From NCBI GenBank assembly GCA_903933915.1, contig CAIZLW010000200.1, positions 1 to 64,000 on the forward strand: a stretch of 64,000 nucleotides of DNA. The letters are read 5' to 3'. The position numbers and the translations under genes are program-made. Shown here in pieces: positions 8,653-16,541 of this stretch (positions are counted from its first letter, which is position 1; every line of letters begins with the position of its first letter). Source of the DNA: an uncultured beta proteobacterium. GTDB taxonomy: Bacteria > Pseudomonadota > Gammaproteobacteria > Burkholderiales > SG8-41. The notes under the pieces are model-generated. The model searched no databases and had not been told where the DNA came from. It worked only from the letters and a program-made list of their open reading frames with translations.

Positions 8653-8931
8653 ATGGCAGTTTCTCTGCGTATTCCCGAGGAAATCAAGCGGCGTGTCGAA
8701 AGGCTGGCTGAGGCGCGCGACACCACCGCACATGCATTCATGGTGGGGGCCATCGAGGAGCGCCTGCTGGCCGAGGAAACCCGCGCCGAATACCATGCCG
8801 AAGCGACGGCCCGGCTTTCGCACATGAAAAAAACCGGCAAAGGGATTCCGGCAGCTGAAGTGTTTAATTACCTGCGTGAGCGCGTCCAGGGTAAACCCGC
8901 CGCACGGCCCAGGACACGCAAGATCGCATGA
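8653..8931 (+). CDS. Ribbon-helix-helix (CopG/ParD-like) antitoxin
   Basis: The 92-residue product starts with a ribbon-helix-helix DNA-binding segment (MAVSLRIPEEIKRRVERLAE, then a second helix through residue 40), followed by a charged C-terminal tail that would bind the toxin. An AGGAG (8642-8646) sits 6 nt before the ATG. Its stop overlaps the toxin start (ATGA, 8928-8931), the standard arrangement of type II toxin-antitoxin pairs. It would neutralise the toxin and repress the operon. Confidence 0.85.
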   Translation: MAVSLRIPEEIKRRVERLAEARDTTAHAFMVGAIEERLLAEETRAEYHAEATARLSHMKKTGKGIPAAEVFNYLRERVQGKPAARPRTRKIA

Positions 8932-9224
8932 TCATCTTTTCCGGGGAGGCGCTTGCTGACCTCGAAAAGATTTTCGAATTCAATGCCGAGCATGATTCTG
9001 CCGTCGCGCTGGATCACATCGAGAAAATACAGTCCGCGGTGACGGTGCTTGAAGTGCATCCGGAAATCGGCAGGCGGGTTAATGCGGGTTCGTCGCTGCG
9101 GGAACTGGTCATTGCGCGCGGCCAGGCAGGCTACGTCGCGCTCTACGAGTTTTCACCCGCGGCAAACCGGATTCGCATCCTCGCAATACGCCATCAGTGC
9201 GAAGCGGGATACTTGAGCGAGTAG
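8928..9224 (+). CDS. RelE/ParE-superfamily toxin
   Basis: The 98-residue product has the RelE/ParE fold pattern: IFSGEALADLEKIFEF helix region at the start, a VLEVHPEIGRRV stretch in the middle, LRELVI, and a C-terminal strand RIRILAIRHQCEAGY typical of ParE toxins. ParE members poison gyrase and RelE members cut ribosome-bound mRNA; which applies cannot be read here. It overlaps the antitoxin gene by 4 bp and is co-transcribed with it. Confidence 0.85.
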   Translation: MIIFSGEALADLEKIFEFNAEHDSAVALDHIEKIQSAVTVLEVHPEIGRRVNAGSSLRELVIARGQAGYVALYEFSPAANRIRILAIRHQCEAGYLSE

Positions 9225-9389
9225 GGCTGCCTAACCTTTAGGAGTGTGATTGCAAGACCTGAGCCCATGGTTCGCTTGAGGTAAAGAAAAAGGGCTCCGT
9301 TCATTCCCATGGCACCCTAGTGCAAAAAAGCCAGCAGCGGCTTCAGGATCAGGCAGGTTTCCTGAAACACCCGTTTGTAGATGATTTCT

Positions 9390-9524
9390 TCATAAGTAGT
9401 GATGATGCGGCAACTGCGCATCAGAATAAAGCAGTCTGGGCTCACGGGGCAGCTTCGCCCCGCACTTCGCACAGAACTTGTCTTTGCTGCCCACCGGCGC
9501 CCCACAATCCTGACACCGCCGCAT
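9390..9524 (-). CDS. Small zinc-ribbon ORF, possibly frameshifted
   Basis: From ATG 9524 there is a 44-codon frame beginning MRRCQDCGAPVGSKDKFCAK, a zinc ribbon of two C-x2-C pairs. It runs out at 9390. A different frame on the same strand continues to 9317 with protein-like sequence (TTYEEIIYKRVFQETC, LILKPLLAFLH), so the original gene may have been longer and be broken by a frameshift near 9435. The zinc ribbon resembles that of the damaged gene at 8270-8572, on the other side of the toxin-antitoxin pair. Nothing else is seen in 9225-9389. Function unknown. Confidence 0.35.
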   Translation of the reverse strand: MRRCQDCGAPVGSKDKFCAKCGAKLPREPRLLYSDAQLPHHHYL

Positions 9525-9538
9525 CTCGCAATACCCCC

Positions 9539-10708
9539 TCACGGCTTCAGCTTGTCCTCAAACCAGTTCCACATTTCCGCGACACCCAGCGTCAGGTAAT
9601 CGCGCTGGCAATGCTGTGCGCCGCCCTCTTCGGCGGTGAACACCCGCAGTGTCTTGTCCGGGGAGCCTGAGGCGTTGTACAGCGCCTGCGCGTCGGCCAG
9701 CGGCACCTGTTCGTCGTCGGCGCCGTGCACAATCAGGAAGGGGCAGCGCATTTTTTGCACCACGCCGTCGAGCTTGAACGGTTCGAGTTTCTTCAGCGCC
9801 TCGTCCAGCGTATCCACACCCAAGATCCACGTGATGTGATGGCCGGGTACGGACAGTGATGTCTTGAACTGTGCCTCGATGCGTTTTTTCCAGGTGGCGT
9901 GGTAATCCCAGATCGCGCCCCAGGCGATGCAGGCGGCGAAACGGTGGTCCATCGACGCCATGCGCGGCGAGTAATAACCGCCAAGGCTGATCGCGACCAC
10001 GCCAATTTTTTTGGCGTCGACGTCATTGCGTTTTTCCAGCCAGTCGACGCAGGCCGAGCCGGCGATTTCGTAATCGTGGCGCAGGTACTGGCCGCGGAAA
10101 CGGATGGCTTCGCCGGTACCCGGACCGTCCATGATCAGCACGGAAATACCGCGCTTGATCAGGTCGGGCACACCGCGCACGTACTGGATTTCCTTGGTGA
10201 CATCGAGGCCGTCGAAATAAACCACGCAGGGCGGCTTCTTCGATTTGGCATTTTGCGCATGCACGAAATAACCGGGCAGGGGGCCGGCGGATGTTGGAAT
10301 CTCGACGATCTCGATTTTGACGTCGGTCAGGCCGACATGGCGGTGGAAGCAATCCACGCCTTTTTTGTAGGCGGCGAGTGCGATGTCGTCTTTCGGTGTG
10401 CGGAAACGTTCGGCCATCTGGTAATAGTTGCAGGCGCGCAGATAGGCGCTGGCGGCAGACACCGGATGTTTGCTCGCTTCAAAACGTTCGGCGTGGGCGC
10501 GCACTTTGTCGGCGACCGACACGCAGGCATGGAACCAGGCTTCATCGTCGTCCGGCGCCTTGTCCTTCAGCTGGACGGCTATTTTGTACAGCTCGCTGAT
10601 TTCCGAGCCGCCGTAGGGCGCTGCGCTGAGGATATTGATAAACGCCGACGACCAGCGGTAGTTGCCGGGGAAGTACATGAAATAGGCAGGTTCTTTCTTC
10701 GCGTTCAT
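9539..10708 (-). CDS. Alpha/beta hydrolase, C-C bond hydrolase-like (DHPON hydrolase/FrsA type)
   Basis: The 389-residue protein has an N-terminal helical region (about 1-150) and a C-terminal alpha/beta hydrolase domain. The nucleophile is the serine of AISLGGYY, the acid is in HGADDEQVP, and the histidine in GGAQHCQRDY. The architecture matches the family containing 2,6-dihydroxypseudooxynicotine hydrolase and related C-C hydrolases, which cleave ketones from ring-degradation pathways. No signal peptide. ATG 10708 follows an AAGGAA site. It is followed (in the same direction, upstream) by a Bug-type binding protein, suggesting uptake and breakdown of an organic acid; the substrate is unknown. 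Confidence 0.8.
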   Translation of the reverse strand: MNAKKEPAYFMYFPGNYRWSSAFINILSAAPYGGSEISELYKIAVQLKDKAPDDDEAWFHACVSVADKVRAHAERFEASKHPVSAASAYLRACNYYQMAERFRTPKDDIALAAYKKGVDCFHRHVGLTDVKIEIVEIPTSAGPLPGYFVHAQNAKSKKPPCVVYFDGLDVTKEIQYVRGVPDLIKRGISVLIMDGPGTGEAIRFRGQYLRHDYEIAGSACVDWLEKRNDVDAKKIGVVAISLGGYYSPRMASMDHRFAACIAWGAIWDYHATWKKRIEAQFKTSLSVPGHHITWILGVDTLDEALKKLEPFKLDGVVQKMRCPFLIVHGADDEQVPLADAQALYNASGSPDKTLRVFTAEEGGAQHCQRDYLTLGVAEMWNWFEDKLKP

Positions 10709-10733
10709 GCCGGTTCCTTTTTTAAAAATGATT

Positions 10734-10847
10734 AGCCACAGAGGACGCAGAGATCACAGAGGAACATCAAAAACAAAAGCCATTTTTCCATTTTCGAAAC
10801 CGTGAAATATCGGCCGTCGCATTCCCGGTTTTTCTTTCTCTGTGGCT
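10734..10847. repeat. Extragenic inverted repeat, CACAGAGGACGCAGAG type (copy 1)
   Basis: A 30-bp arm at 10734-10763 (AGCCACAGAGGACGCAGAGA...) is matched by a short reverse-complement arm TTCTCTGTGGCT ending at 10847. The left arm is nearly identical to one at 28278-28306. It sits between the hydrolase and the Bug gene. Such A/G-rich palindromes are common extragenic repeats in betaproteobacteria; this copy has a truncated right arm. Confidence 0.7.
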
Positions 10848-10858
10848 GCTTTTGAAGT

Positions 10859-11824
10859 TTACTGCTTCGGAATATTGGCGACGCGGGCGATCTTCGCCCA
10901 TTTTTCGGTTTCGGTGCGGATGAAATCTGCATAGGCCGTGGTGGTGATGCCGCTGGCCTCATGGCCCTGGCCGGAATACAGCGCGCGGGCTTCCGGCGTT
11001 GCCAGCTGTTTGGAAACGATCTCGGCAATGCGGTTGGTGATCGCCGGCGGCGTGCCTGTCGGTGCCAGCACGCCGTTCCAGTTGTAGCTTTCGAAATCCT
11101 TGATGCCCTGTTCGGCGATGGTCGGCACGTTGGGCAGCAGCGGCGAGCGTTCGCGCGAGGTGGCGCCGAGACAGCGAAGCTTGCCGGCGTTGACATGCGG
11201 CGTGGCGATGGCGAACTGGTTGATGGCGAGTTCGATGTTGCCAGCGATCAGGTCGATCGTATATTGCGCCGCGCCCTTGTACGGAATGTGGTTGAGTTTG
11301 ACGCCGGCCTGAAACGCAAACAGTTCGGTGGCGAAATGACCGACGGTGCCGACGCCAGGCGAGCCGTAGTTGATCTTGCCGGGCTGGGCCTTGGCCAGCG
11401 CGATGAACTCCTTGACGTTGCGCGCGGGCAGGCTCGGGTGCAGGCAGACGCAGCTGGCGCTGCGCGCAATCAGCACGATGGGGATCAGGTCGCGCAGCGT
11501 GTCGTAAGGCATGGTGTTGCGCACGCTGGGTGCGATGGTCAGCGGCCCGGGATTGCCGGCGAGCAGGGTGTAGCCGTCGGGGGCGCTTTTGACCACGGCT
11601 TCGGTGCCGGGTACGCCGCCGGCGCCCGGCCGGTTGTCGACGATGAACTGCTGGCCGAGGGCAGTGGAGAGTTGCTGCGCCGCCCAGCGCGCCTGGTTGT
11701 CGGTGGGGCCGGCGGGCACGAACGGCACGACGATGCGCACCGGTTTCGAAGGATAAGTCTGTGCAGCGGCAGACGCCACCAAAAATGCCGATGCCAGAAC
11801 GCCGAACAAGGTTGCGGGTTTCAT
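10859..11824 (-). CDS. Bug/TctC-family periplasmic substrate-binding protein
   Basis: The 321-residue product has a signal peptide (MKPATLFGVLASAFLVASAAAQ) then the Bug-family opening YPSKPVRIVVPFVPAGPTDN. These proteins capture carboxylates for tripartite tricarboxylate-type uptake or signalling. Internal Bug motifs are visible (GYTLLAGNPGPLTIAPS, INYGSPGVGTVGHFATELF). ATG 11824 is preferred over the longer frame because GGAGGAG precedes it and the signal peptide starts there. No TctA/TctB membrane subunits lie nearby, as is usual for Bug proteins. It is divergent from the enoyl-CoA hydratase-like gene. Confidence 0.92.
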   Translation of the reverse strand: MKPATLFGVLASAFLVASAAAQTYPSKPVRIVVPFVPAGPTDNQARWAAQQLSTALGQQFIVDNRPGAGGVPGTEAVVKSAPDGYTLLAGNPGPLTIAPSVRNTMPYDTLRDLIPIVLIARSASCVCLHPSLPARNVKEFIALAKAQPGKINYGSPGVGTVGHFATELFAFQAGVKLNHIPYKGAAQYTIDLIAGNIELAINQFAIATPHVNAGKLRCLGATSRERSPLLPNVPTIAEQGIKDFESYNWNGVLAPTGTPPAITNRIAEIVSKQLATPEARALYSGQGHEASGITTTAYADFIRTETEKWAKIARVANIPKQ

Positions 11825-11987
11825 GGGCTCCTCCAGAGATTTGCGTGTCACATCGTGAACATCATTTAGATGAACGCGGCGCACGCTTGTTGCCGCACCT
11901 TAGTTAGCTGCCCCTTCCCTGTCAATCTTCCTGGCGGCATCTGTTAAAATCCAGGGCTTTCGCGTCATCTTTCAACTGGGGGAAACC

Positions 11988-12884
11988 ATGGCTGCAAAAA
12001 TCAAAAAGTCCGTAAAGCGAAATTACACCGACATCCTGTACGAAGTGAAGGATCAGGTGGCATGGATCACCATCAACCGCGAGAAAGTGCTCAACGCCTT
12101 CCGCGAGCAGACGCTGGACGAAATGATCGATGCGCTGAAATCGACGCGTGAAGATCCGTCGATCGTCTGTGCCGTGGTCACCGGCAAGGGCAACAAGTCG
12201 TTTTCCGCCGGCGGCGACTTCTATGCGATGAAACGCCTCAATTTCACCAACGCTTACATGTGGAACGACCGCATGCTCGGACTGGCGATGACCATCCGCG
12301 GCCTGCCAATCCCGGTGATCGCGATGGTCAACGGCTGGTGCATGGGCGGCGGACATGAACTTGCGCTGTGGTGCGATCTGGTGATTGCCTCCGAAAATGC
12401 CGTGCTCGGCCAGACTGGCGCCAAAGTCGGCGCCTGCCCGACCGTCGGCGCGACCCAGTACCTGCCGCGCATCCTCGGCGAGCGCCTGGCGCGTGAAATG
12501 ATTTTCTGCGCGCGTCGTTTCGGCGCCAAGGAAGCGGTCGAAGTCGGCCTGATCAACAAGTGCGTGCCGCAGAAGGATCTGCTGAAAGAAACGCTCAAGT
12601 GGTGTGAAACCATGAAGGGCCATAGCGCGCTGACCCTGCGCATGACCAAGAAGTCGCTGAATTTCGAATCCGACAACCTGTACTCGTCGTGGCAGCACGG
12701 CATGGAGCTGCTGGCCCACGTCTGGGGCTCGCCCGAAGCGAACGAAGGTATGGACGCCTTCCTCGCCGGCCGCAAGCCGAACTTCCAGCAGTTCCGCATG
12801 AAGGCGAAGAAAGAACTGGAGAAGTACGTCGACGGCTGCGACAAGGATCTCAACGCACCGCCGTCGATGCGGAAAAAGCGGTAA
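11988..12884 (+). CDS. Enoyl-CoA hydratase/isomerase family, MenB/BadI-like
   Basis: The 298-residue crotonase-fold protein carries the oxyanion-hole segments FSAGGDFYAMK (about residue 69) and MGGGHELALWCDLVIAS (about 120), plus GQTGAKVGACPTVGA. The pattern is closest to dihydroxynaphthoyl-CoA synthase (MenB) and 2-ketocyclohexanecarboxyl-CoA hydrolase (BadI), which make or break C-C bonds beta to a CoA thioester. The neighbours (CoA-transferase, epimerase-like, Ldh2) point to ring or branched-acid degradation rather than menaquinone synthesis. A lysine-rich C-terminal tail of ~30 residues extends beyond the usual 260-270. It probably starts an operon reaching 15687. Confidence 0.85.
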   Translation: MAAKIKKSVKRNYTDILYEVKDQVAWITINREKVLNAFREQTLDEMIDALKSTREDPSIVCAVVTGKGNKSFSAGGDFYAMKRLNFTNAYMWNDRMLGLAMTIRGLPIPVIAMVNGWCMGGGHELALWCDLVIASENAVLGQTGAKVGACPTVGATQYLPRILGERLAREMIFCARRFGAKEAVEVGLINKCVPQKDLLKETLKWCETMKGHSALTLRMTKKSLNFESDNLYSSWQHGMELLAHVWGSPEANEGMDAFLAGRKPNFQQFRMKAKKELEKYVDGCDKDLNAPPSMRKKR

Positions 12885-12894
12885 CTGGTCCTTC

Positions 12895-12948
12895 GTGACT
12901 GGTGATTGGTGCGGCGACTGCCGCGGGTGTTATCCAATTACCAGTCAC
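12895..12948. repeat. Extragenic hairpin (GTGACTGGTGATTGG / CCAATTACCAGTCAC)
   Basis: Arms 12895-12909 and 12934-12948 are reverse complements at 14 of 15 positions. The 24-nt loop holds a second small hairpin GCGGC-GACT-GCCGC (12911-12924). No T-run follows. It separates the hydratase and CoA-transferase genes and resembles dispersed intergenic palindromes; it may be neutral or affect mRNA decay. Confidence 0.6.
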
Positions 12949-12995
12949 CGGTTGCCAATTACGTATCTGAAATAAACTCTCACCGGCTCTAATAC

Positions 12996-14201
12996 ATGCC
13001 CTCTGCAGAATCCCAAGGCGCCCTGACTGGCATCCGCGTGCTTGATCTGACGCGCATCCTCGCGGGCCCCTTGTGCACGATGATGCTCGGTGACATGGGC
13101 GCCGATGTGATCAAGGTCGAACCGCCCGGCGCGGGCGACGACACGCGCAGCTGGGGGCCGCCGTTTGCCGCCGGTGAATCGGCGTACTACCTCGGCGTCA
13201 ACCGCAACAAGCGATCGATCACGCTGAACATGGCGGTGAAGTCCGGTCAGGAAGTGCTGGCCGGGCTGATCCGCAAGGCCGACGTGCTGGTCGAGAACTT
13301 CAAGGTCGGCACGCTGGAGAAGTGGGGTTTCGACAACGACTGGCTCAAGGCCAATGCGCCGCGCGTGGTGCGTTGTTCGATTACCGGTTACGGTTCGGTC
13401 GGACCCAAGGCCGGATTGCCCGGTTACGACTTTATCCTGCAGGCCGAGTCGGGTCTGATGGGCATCACCGGCGAGCCCGACGGCACGCCGATGAAATACG
13501 GCGTGGCCATAGTCGATATCTGCACCGGCATGCTTGCCTGCAATTCGGTGCTGGCAGCATTAAACGCCCGTCACAGCACTGGCCGCGGCCAGCATGTCGA
13601 GGTGTCGCTGTTTGATTCCGGTCTGGCGATGCTGGCCAATGTCGCCTCGAACCACCTGATTTCGGGCAAAAATGCCGGCCGCTTCGGCAACGGCCATCCC
13701 AACATCGTGCCGTACACCGCGTACCCGACGGGTGATGACATGATCGCGGTGGCGGTCGGCAATGACGGCCAGTTCGCCAAGTTCGCCGCCGTGCTGGGCC
13801 ATGCCAAGTGGAGCACCGATGCGCGATTCACCAAAAATCCTGATCGCGTGATGAACCGTGATGCACTTGATGCGCTGATTAAAACGGAATTGAAACGCCA
13901 GAGTGCTGAAATCTGGATTGAGCAGCTGATGGCGGCGGGCATTCCCTGCGGCCGCATCAACAACGTCGCGCAGGCGCTGGCGGCGCCGCATGCGATTGCG
14001 CGCGACATGGTGACCACGGTCGAGCATCCGACCGCTGGCGCCGTCAAAATGCTCGGCATCCCGTTCCGCTTCAGCGACACGCCGGCGAGCATCCGCCGGC
14101 CGCCGCCGCTGCTGGGCCAGCACACCGAAGCCGTGTTGCGCGAGGAACTCGGTTTCAGTGACACCCGTATCGCCGAACTGCGCGCAGAAAAAGTAATTTA
14201 A
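12996..14201 (+). CDS. CaiB/BaiF family class III CoA-transferase (second copy)
   Basis: The 401-residue protein has the family N-terminus TGIRVLDLTRILAGP, GADVIKVEPPGAGDDTRSWGPP and the catalytic aspartate D174 in VDICTGML. The GDDTRSWGPP segment is frequent in succinyl-CoA-dependent members. It differs clearly from the copy at 6256-7491, so the two are not a recent duplication. It lies 15 nt upstream of an epimerase-like gene and would activate or exchange the CoA ester handled by the hydratase and epimerase. Substrate unknown. Confidence 0.9.
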   Translation: MPSAESQGALTGIRVLDLTRILAGPLCTMMLGDMGADVIKVEPPGAGDDTRSWGPPFAAGESAYYLGVNRNKRSITLNMAVKSGQEVLAGLIRKADVLVENFKVGTLEKWGFDNDWLKANAPRVVRCSITGYGSVGPKAGLPGYDFILQAESGLMGITGEPDGTPMKYGVAIVDICTGMLACNSVLAALNARHSTGRGQHVEVSLFDSGLAMLANVASNHLISGKNAGRFGNGHPNIVPYTAYPTGDDMIAVAVGNDGQFAKFAAVLGHAKWSTDARFTKNPDRVMNRDALDALIKTELKRQSAEIWIEQLMAAGIPCGRINNVAQALAAPHAIARDMVTTVEHPTAGAVKMLGIPFRFSDTPASIRRPPPLLGQHTEAVLREELGFSDTRIAELRAEKVI

Positions 14202-14216
14202 AACAAATACTTAACT

Positions 14217-14627
14217 ATGATCACCGGACTCAGCCATGTTTCCATCGTGGTGCCCGATCTGGCGGTGGCGCTGGAAAAAATGCGCGCGACGTACGGGCTG
14301 GTGGCGGGTGAAATCAAAGTCAATGAAGAGCAGGGCGTGCGCATGACCTACATCGATCTCGGCAACGCCAAGATCGAACTGATGGAACCGTCGCGCGCGG
14401 ATTCGCCGATCGCGAAGTTTCTCGAACGCAATCCCAAAGGCGGCATCCATCATTTCTGTCTCGGCGTCGACAGCGTCGAGCAGACCACAAACGCACTCAC
14501 CGCTGCGGGCGCGCAGGTGCTCGGCGCCGGCAAGGTGCAACTCAACGTGCATGGCGAACGCATCGCCTTTGTCCACCCGAAGGATTTTCTCGGCGCGCTG
14601 ATCGAACTGGAGGAACACGGTGGCTGA
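14217..14627 (+). CDS. mce: Methylmalonyl-CoA epimerase-like VOC protein
   Basis: The 136-residue product matches the methylmalonyl-CoA epimerase subgroup of the VOC fold: SHVSIVVPDL at the start, TYIDLGNAKIELMEP, GGIHHFCLGV and a final GALIELEEH supply the expected His/Glu metal ligands. The family interconverts (R)- and (S)-methylmalonyl-CoA, but no methylmalonyl-CoA mutase is in the window and the gene lies among ring/branched-acid genes, so it may act on another 2-substituted CoA ester. Its 3' end overlaps the next gene by 8 bp. Confidence 0.8.
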   Translation: MITGLSHVSIVVPDLAVALEKMRATYGLVAGEIKVNEEQGVRMTYIDLGNAKIELMEPSRADSPIAKFLERNPKGGIHHFCLGVDSVEQTTNALTAAGAQVLGAGKVQLNVHGERIAFVHPKDFLGALIELEEHGG

Positions 14628-15687
14628 ACAGAAACAGCAGCAGAGAATTTCCGGCGACACCCTTCGTGCGTTCATCGCGGCTTCGTTCGAGGCGGTGGCG
14701 ATTCCGCATGAGGACGCCAAAGCGATTGCGCAGCTGATGGCGCAGGCCGACATCAACGGTTCCGAAGGCCACGGCGTGTTCCGCCTGCCGCAGTACATCC
14801 GCCGCATCAAGGGCGGCGCAGTCAATGTGAAGCCGAACATCCGGGTTGAGCGCGAGATGGCCGGCATGGCGCTGGTGCATGGCGACAACGGCATGGGCCA
14901 TCTGGTGATGAAATTCGCTACCGAAAAAGCCATCGAAAAAGCCAAGACCGCGGGCGTGGCCTGGGTCGGCGCGCGCTGGAGCAACCACGCGGGTCCGGCG
15001 TCGCTGTATGCGAGCATGCCGGCACAACACAACATGATCGGCCTCTACATGGCCGTGGGCAGCGCCAACCACCTGCCGCCGTGGGGCGGGCTCGACATGC
15101 TGTTATCGACCAATCCGATCGCGGTGGCGGTGCCCGCCGGCGACGAACCGGCGATCGTGCTCGACATGGCGACGACAGTGGCGGCGTACGGCAAGGTCAA
15201 GACCAAGGCGCAGCGCGGTGAAATGATGCCCGAGGGCTGGATGATGGATCGTCAGGGCAATCCGCTGACCGATCCGAAACGCGCCAACGAAGGTTTCCTG
15301 CTGCCGATCGGCGGTTACAAGGGTTACGGCCTGGCGCTGGTGATGGGCCTGCTCGCCGGCAACCTCAATGGCGCGGCGATGGGCAAGGATGTTGTCGATT
15401 TCAATAACGATGACACCACCGAAACCAACACTGGCCATACCATCGTCGCCATCAATATCGAAGCGTTCCAGGATCTGCAGGAGTTCAAGCAGGGCATGGA
15501 CACGCTGATCCGCGATATTCGCAACTCGCAGCGCCTGCCCAATGTTGACCGCATCCGTCTGCCTGGCGAAGGTACGCATATCGCGCGCGCCGATCACGAA
15601 AAGAACGGCATTCCGATGCCGGAGGCGCTGCTGGCTGCGCTGGACCAGTTGGCCGGCGACCTGAAAATCGCCAGACTCGCGCGCTGA
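14620..15687 (+). CDS. Ldh2/malate-type NAD(P)-dependent dehydrogenase
   Basis: The 355-residue product belongs to the malate/L-lactate/ureidoglycolate (Ldh2) family, which oxidises 2-hydroxy acids with NAD(P) and is unrelated to classical Rossmann lactate dehydrogenases. Family signs are SEGHGVFRLPQY near residue 48, the catalytic-region WSNHAGPASLY, LSTNPIAVAVP and GGYKGYGLALVMGLL. The start is GTG at 14620, inside the end of the epimerase gene, implying coupling. As last gene of the cluster it would oxidise the hydroxy acid released by, or feeding, the CoA pathway. Confidence 0.88.
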   Translation: MAEQKQQQRISGDTLRAFIAASFEAVAIPHEDAKAIAQLMAQADINGSEGHGVFRLPQYIRRIKGGAVNVKPNIRVEREMAGMALVHGDNGMGHLVMKFATEKAIEKAKTAGVAWVGARWSNHAGPASLYASMPAQHNMIGLYMAVGSANHLPPWGGLDMLLSTNPIAVAVPAGDEPAIVLDMATTVAAYGKVKTKAQRGEMMPEGWMMDRQGNPLTDPKRANEGFLLPIGGYKGYGLALVMGLLAGNLNGAAMGKDVVDFNNDDTTETNTGHTIVAINIEAFQDLQEFKQGMDTLIRDIRNSQRLPNVDRIRLPGEGTHIARADHEKNGIPMPEALLAALDQLAGDLKIARLAR

Positions 15688-15864
15688 GCGCATAGTGTTG
15701 CCGGGTGGCGACACCTGCAGCACGCAATCCCCGGTATCAAGGGCAATTCCGTGATTTTCCTCACGGCCTGGCAAGTCTTTTTCCCGGCTTGTGGAACAAT
15801 TCATGGCGTGTACCTGCCTAACCCGCGTATCTTTGAATAACAAAAGCGGGGGGAGAAGATCGTC

Positions 15865-16461
15865 ATGAACAATCTGATCGCTGCAATGCTGCTGGCCGTA
15901 GTGTCGCTGACGGTGCCGTCAGCCCATGCCCAGACCGCACCGGATGTGCTGGTGCGCAGCACGGTCGAAGAAGTGCTGGGCGTGCTCAAGCAGAACAAGG
16001 ATCGCCGTGCGCTGCAGGATATCGTCGAGAAAAAGGTGCTGCCGCACTTCGATTTCCGCGCAATGACCCAGCTCGCGATGGGCAAGGCTTGGCGCGAGGC
16101 GACCCCGGCGCAGCAGAAGTCGCTGGAGAATGCGTTCCGCACGCTGCTGGTGCGTACTTACACCACGGCGCTGGCCGATACGGCGGGCGTTGATCGCAAG
16201 GTCGAGGTCAAGCCGGCGCAGCTCAAGCCCGGCGAGGATTACACGGTCGTGCGCACCGTGGTGAAGGAAGCCGGTCGCCCGCCGCTGGCCATCGATTACC
16301 GCATGACACTGGTCGATAAAACCTGGAAAGTCACGGATATCGTCGCTGAGAACGTCAGCCTGGTGATTAATTACCGCGGCACATTCACCAGCGAAATCAC
16401 GCGCTCCGGCATCGACGGCCTGATCAAGGTGCTTGAAGACAAGAACAAGCAGGGCGCCTGA
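15865..16461 (+). CDS. mlaC: MlaC-like phospholipid-binding protein (Ttg2D)
   Basis: The 198-residue product has a signal peptide ending SAHA-QTAP and the MlaC/Ttg2D domain: VRSTVEEVLGVLKQN, VLPHFDFRAMTQLAMGKAWREATP and a beta-rich C-terminal half. MlaC shuttles phospholipids across the periplasm between the MlaA/OmpC and MlaFEDB complexes to keep the outer membrane asymmetric. Normally it is inside a mlaFEDCB operon; here it stands alone, ahead of a sensor kinase. A GGGGGGAG site precedes the ATG. 15688-15864 holds no recognisable gene. Confidence 0.88.
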   Translation: MNNLIAAMLLAVVSLTVPSAHAQTAPDVLVRSTVEEVLGVLKQNKDRRALQDIVEKKVLPHFDFRAMTQLAMGKAWREATPAQQKSLENAFRTLLVRTYTTALADTAGVDRKVEVKPAQLKPGEDYTVVRTVVKEAGRPPLAIDYRMTLVDKTWKVTDIVAENVSLVINYRGTFTSEITRSGIDGLIKVLEDKNKQGA

Positions 16462-16541
16462 CATTGCCGGCCGTTGTATTGCATTTCAGCCGCGGCTGCA
16501 GTCGCGGCGCTGTGATCAAGTTCAATAATCAATAACAATCC

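Noticed and set aside
10732-11196. 154-codon minus-strand frame ending FLCDLCVLCG
   Set aside because: Shadow of the Bug gene read into the extragenic repeat; the ending is the well-known repeat-derived artefact.
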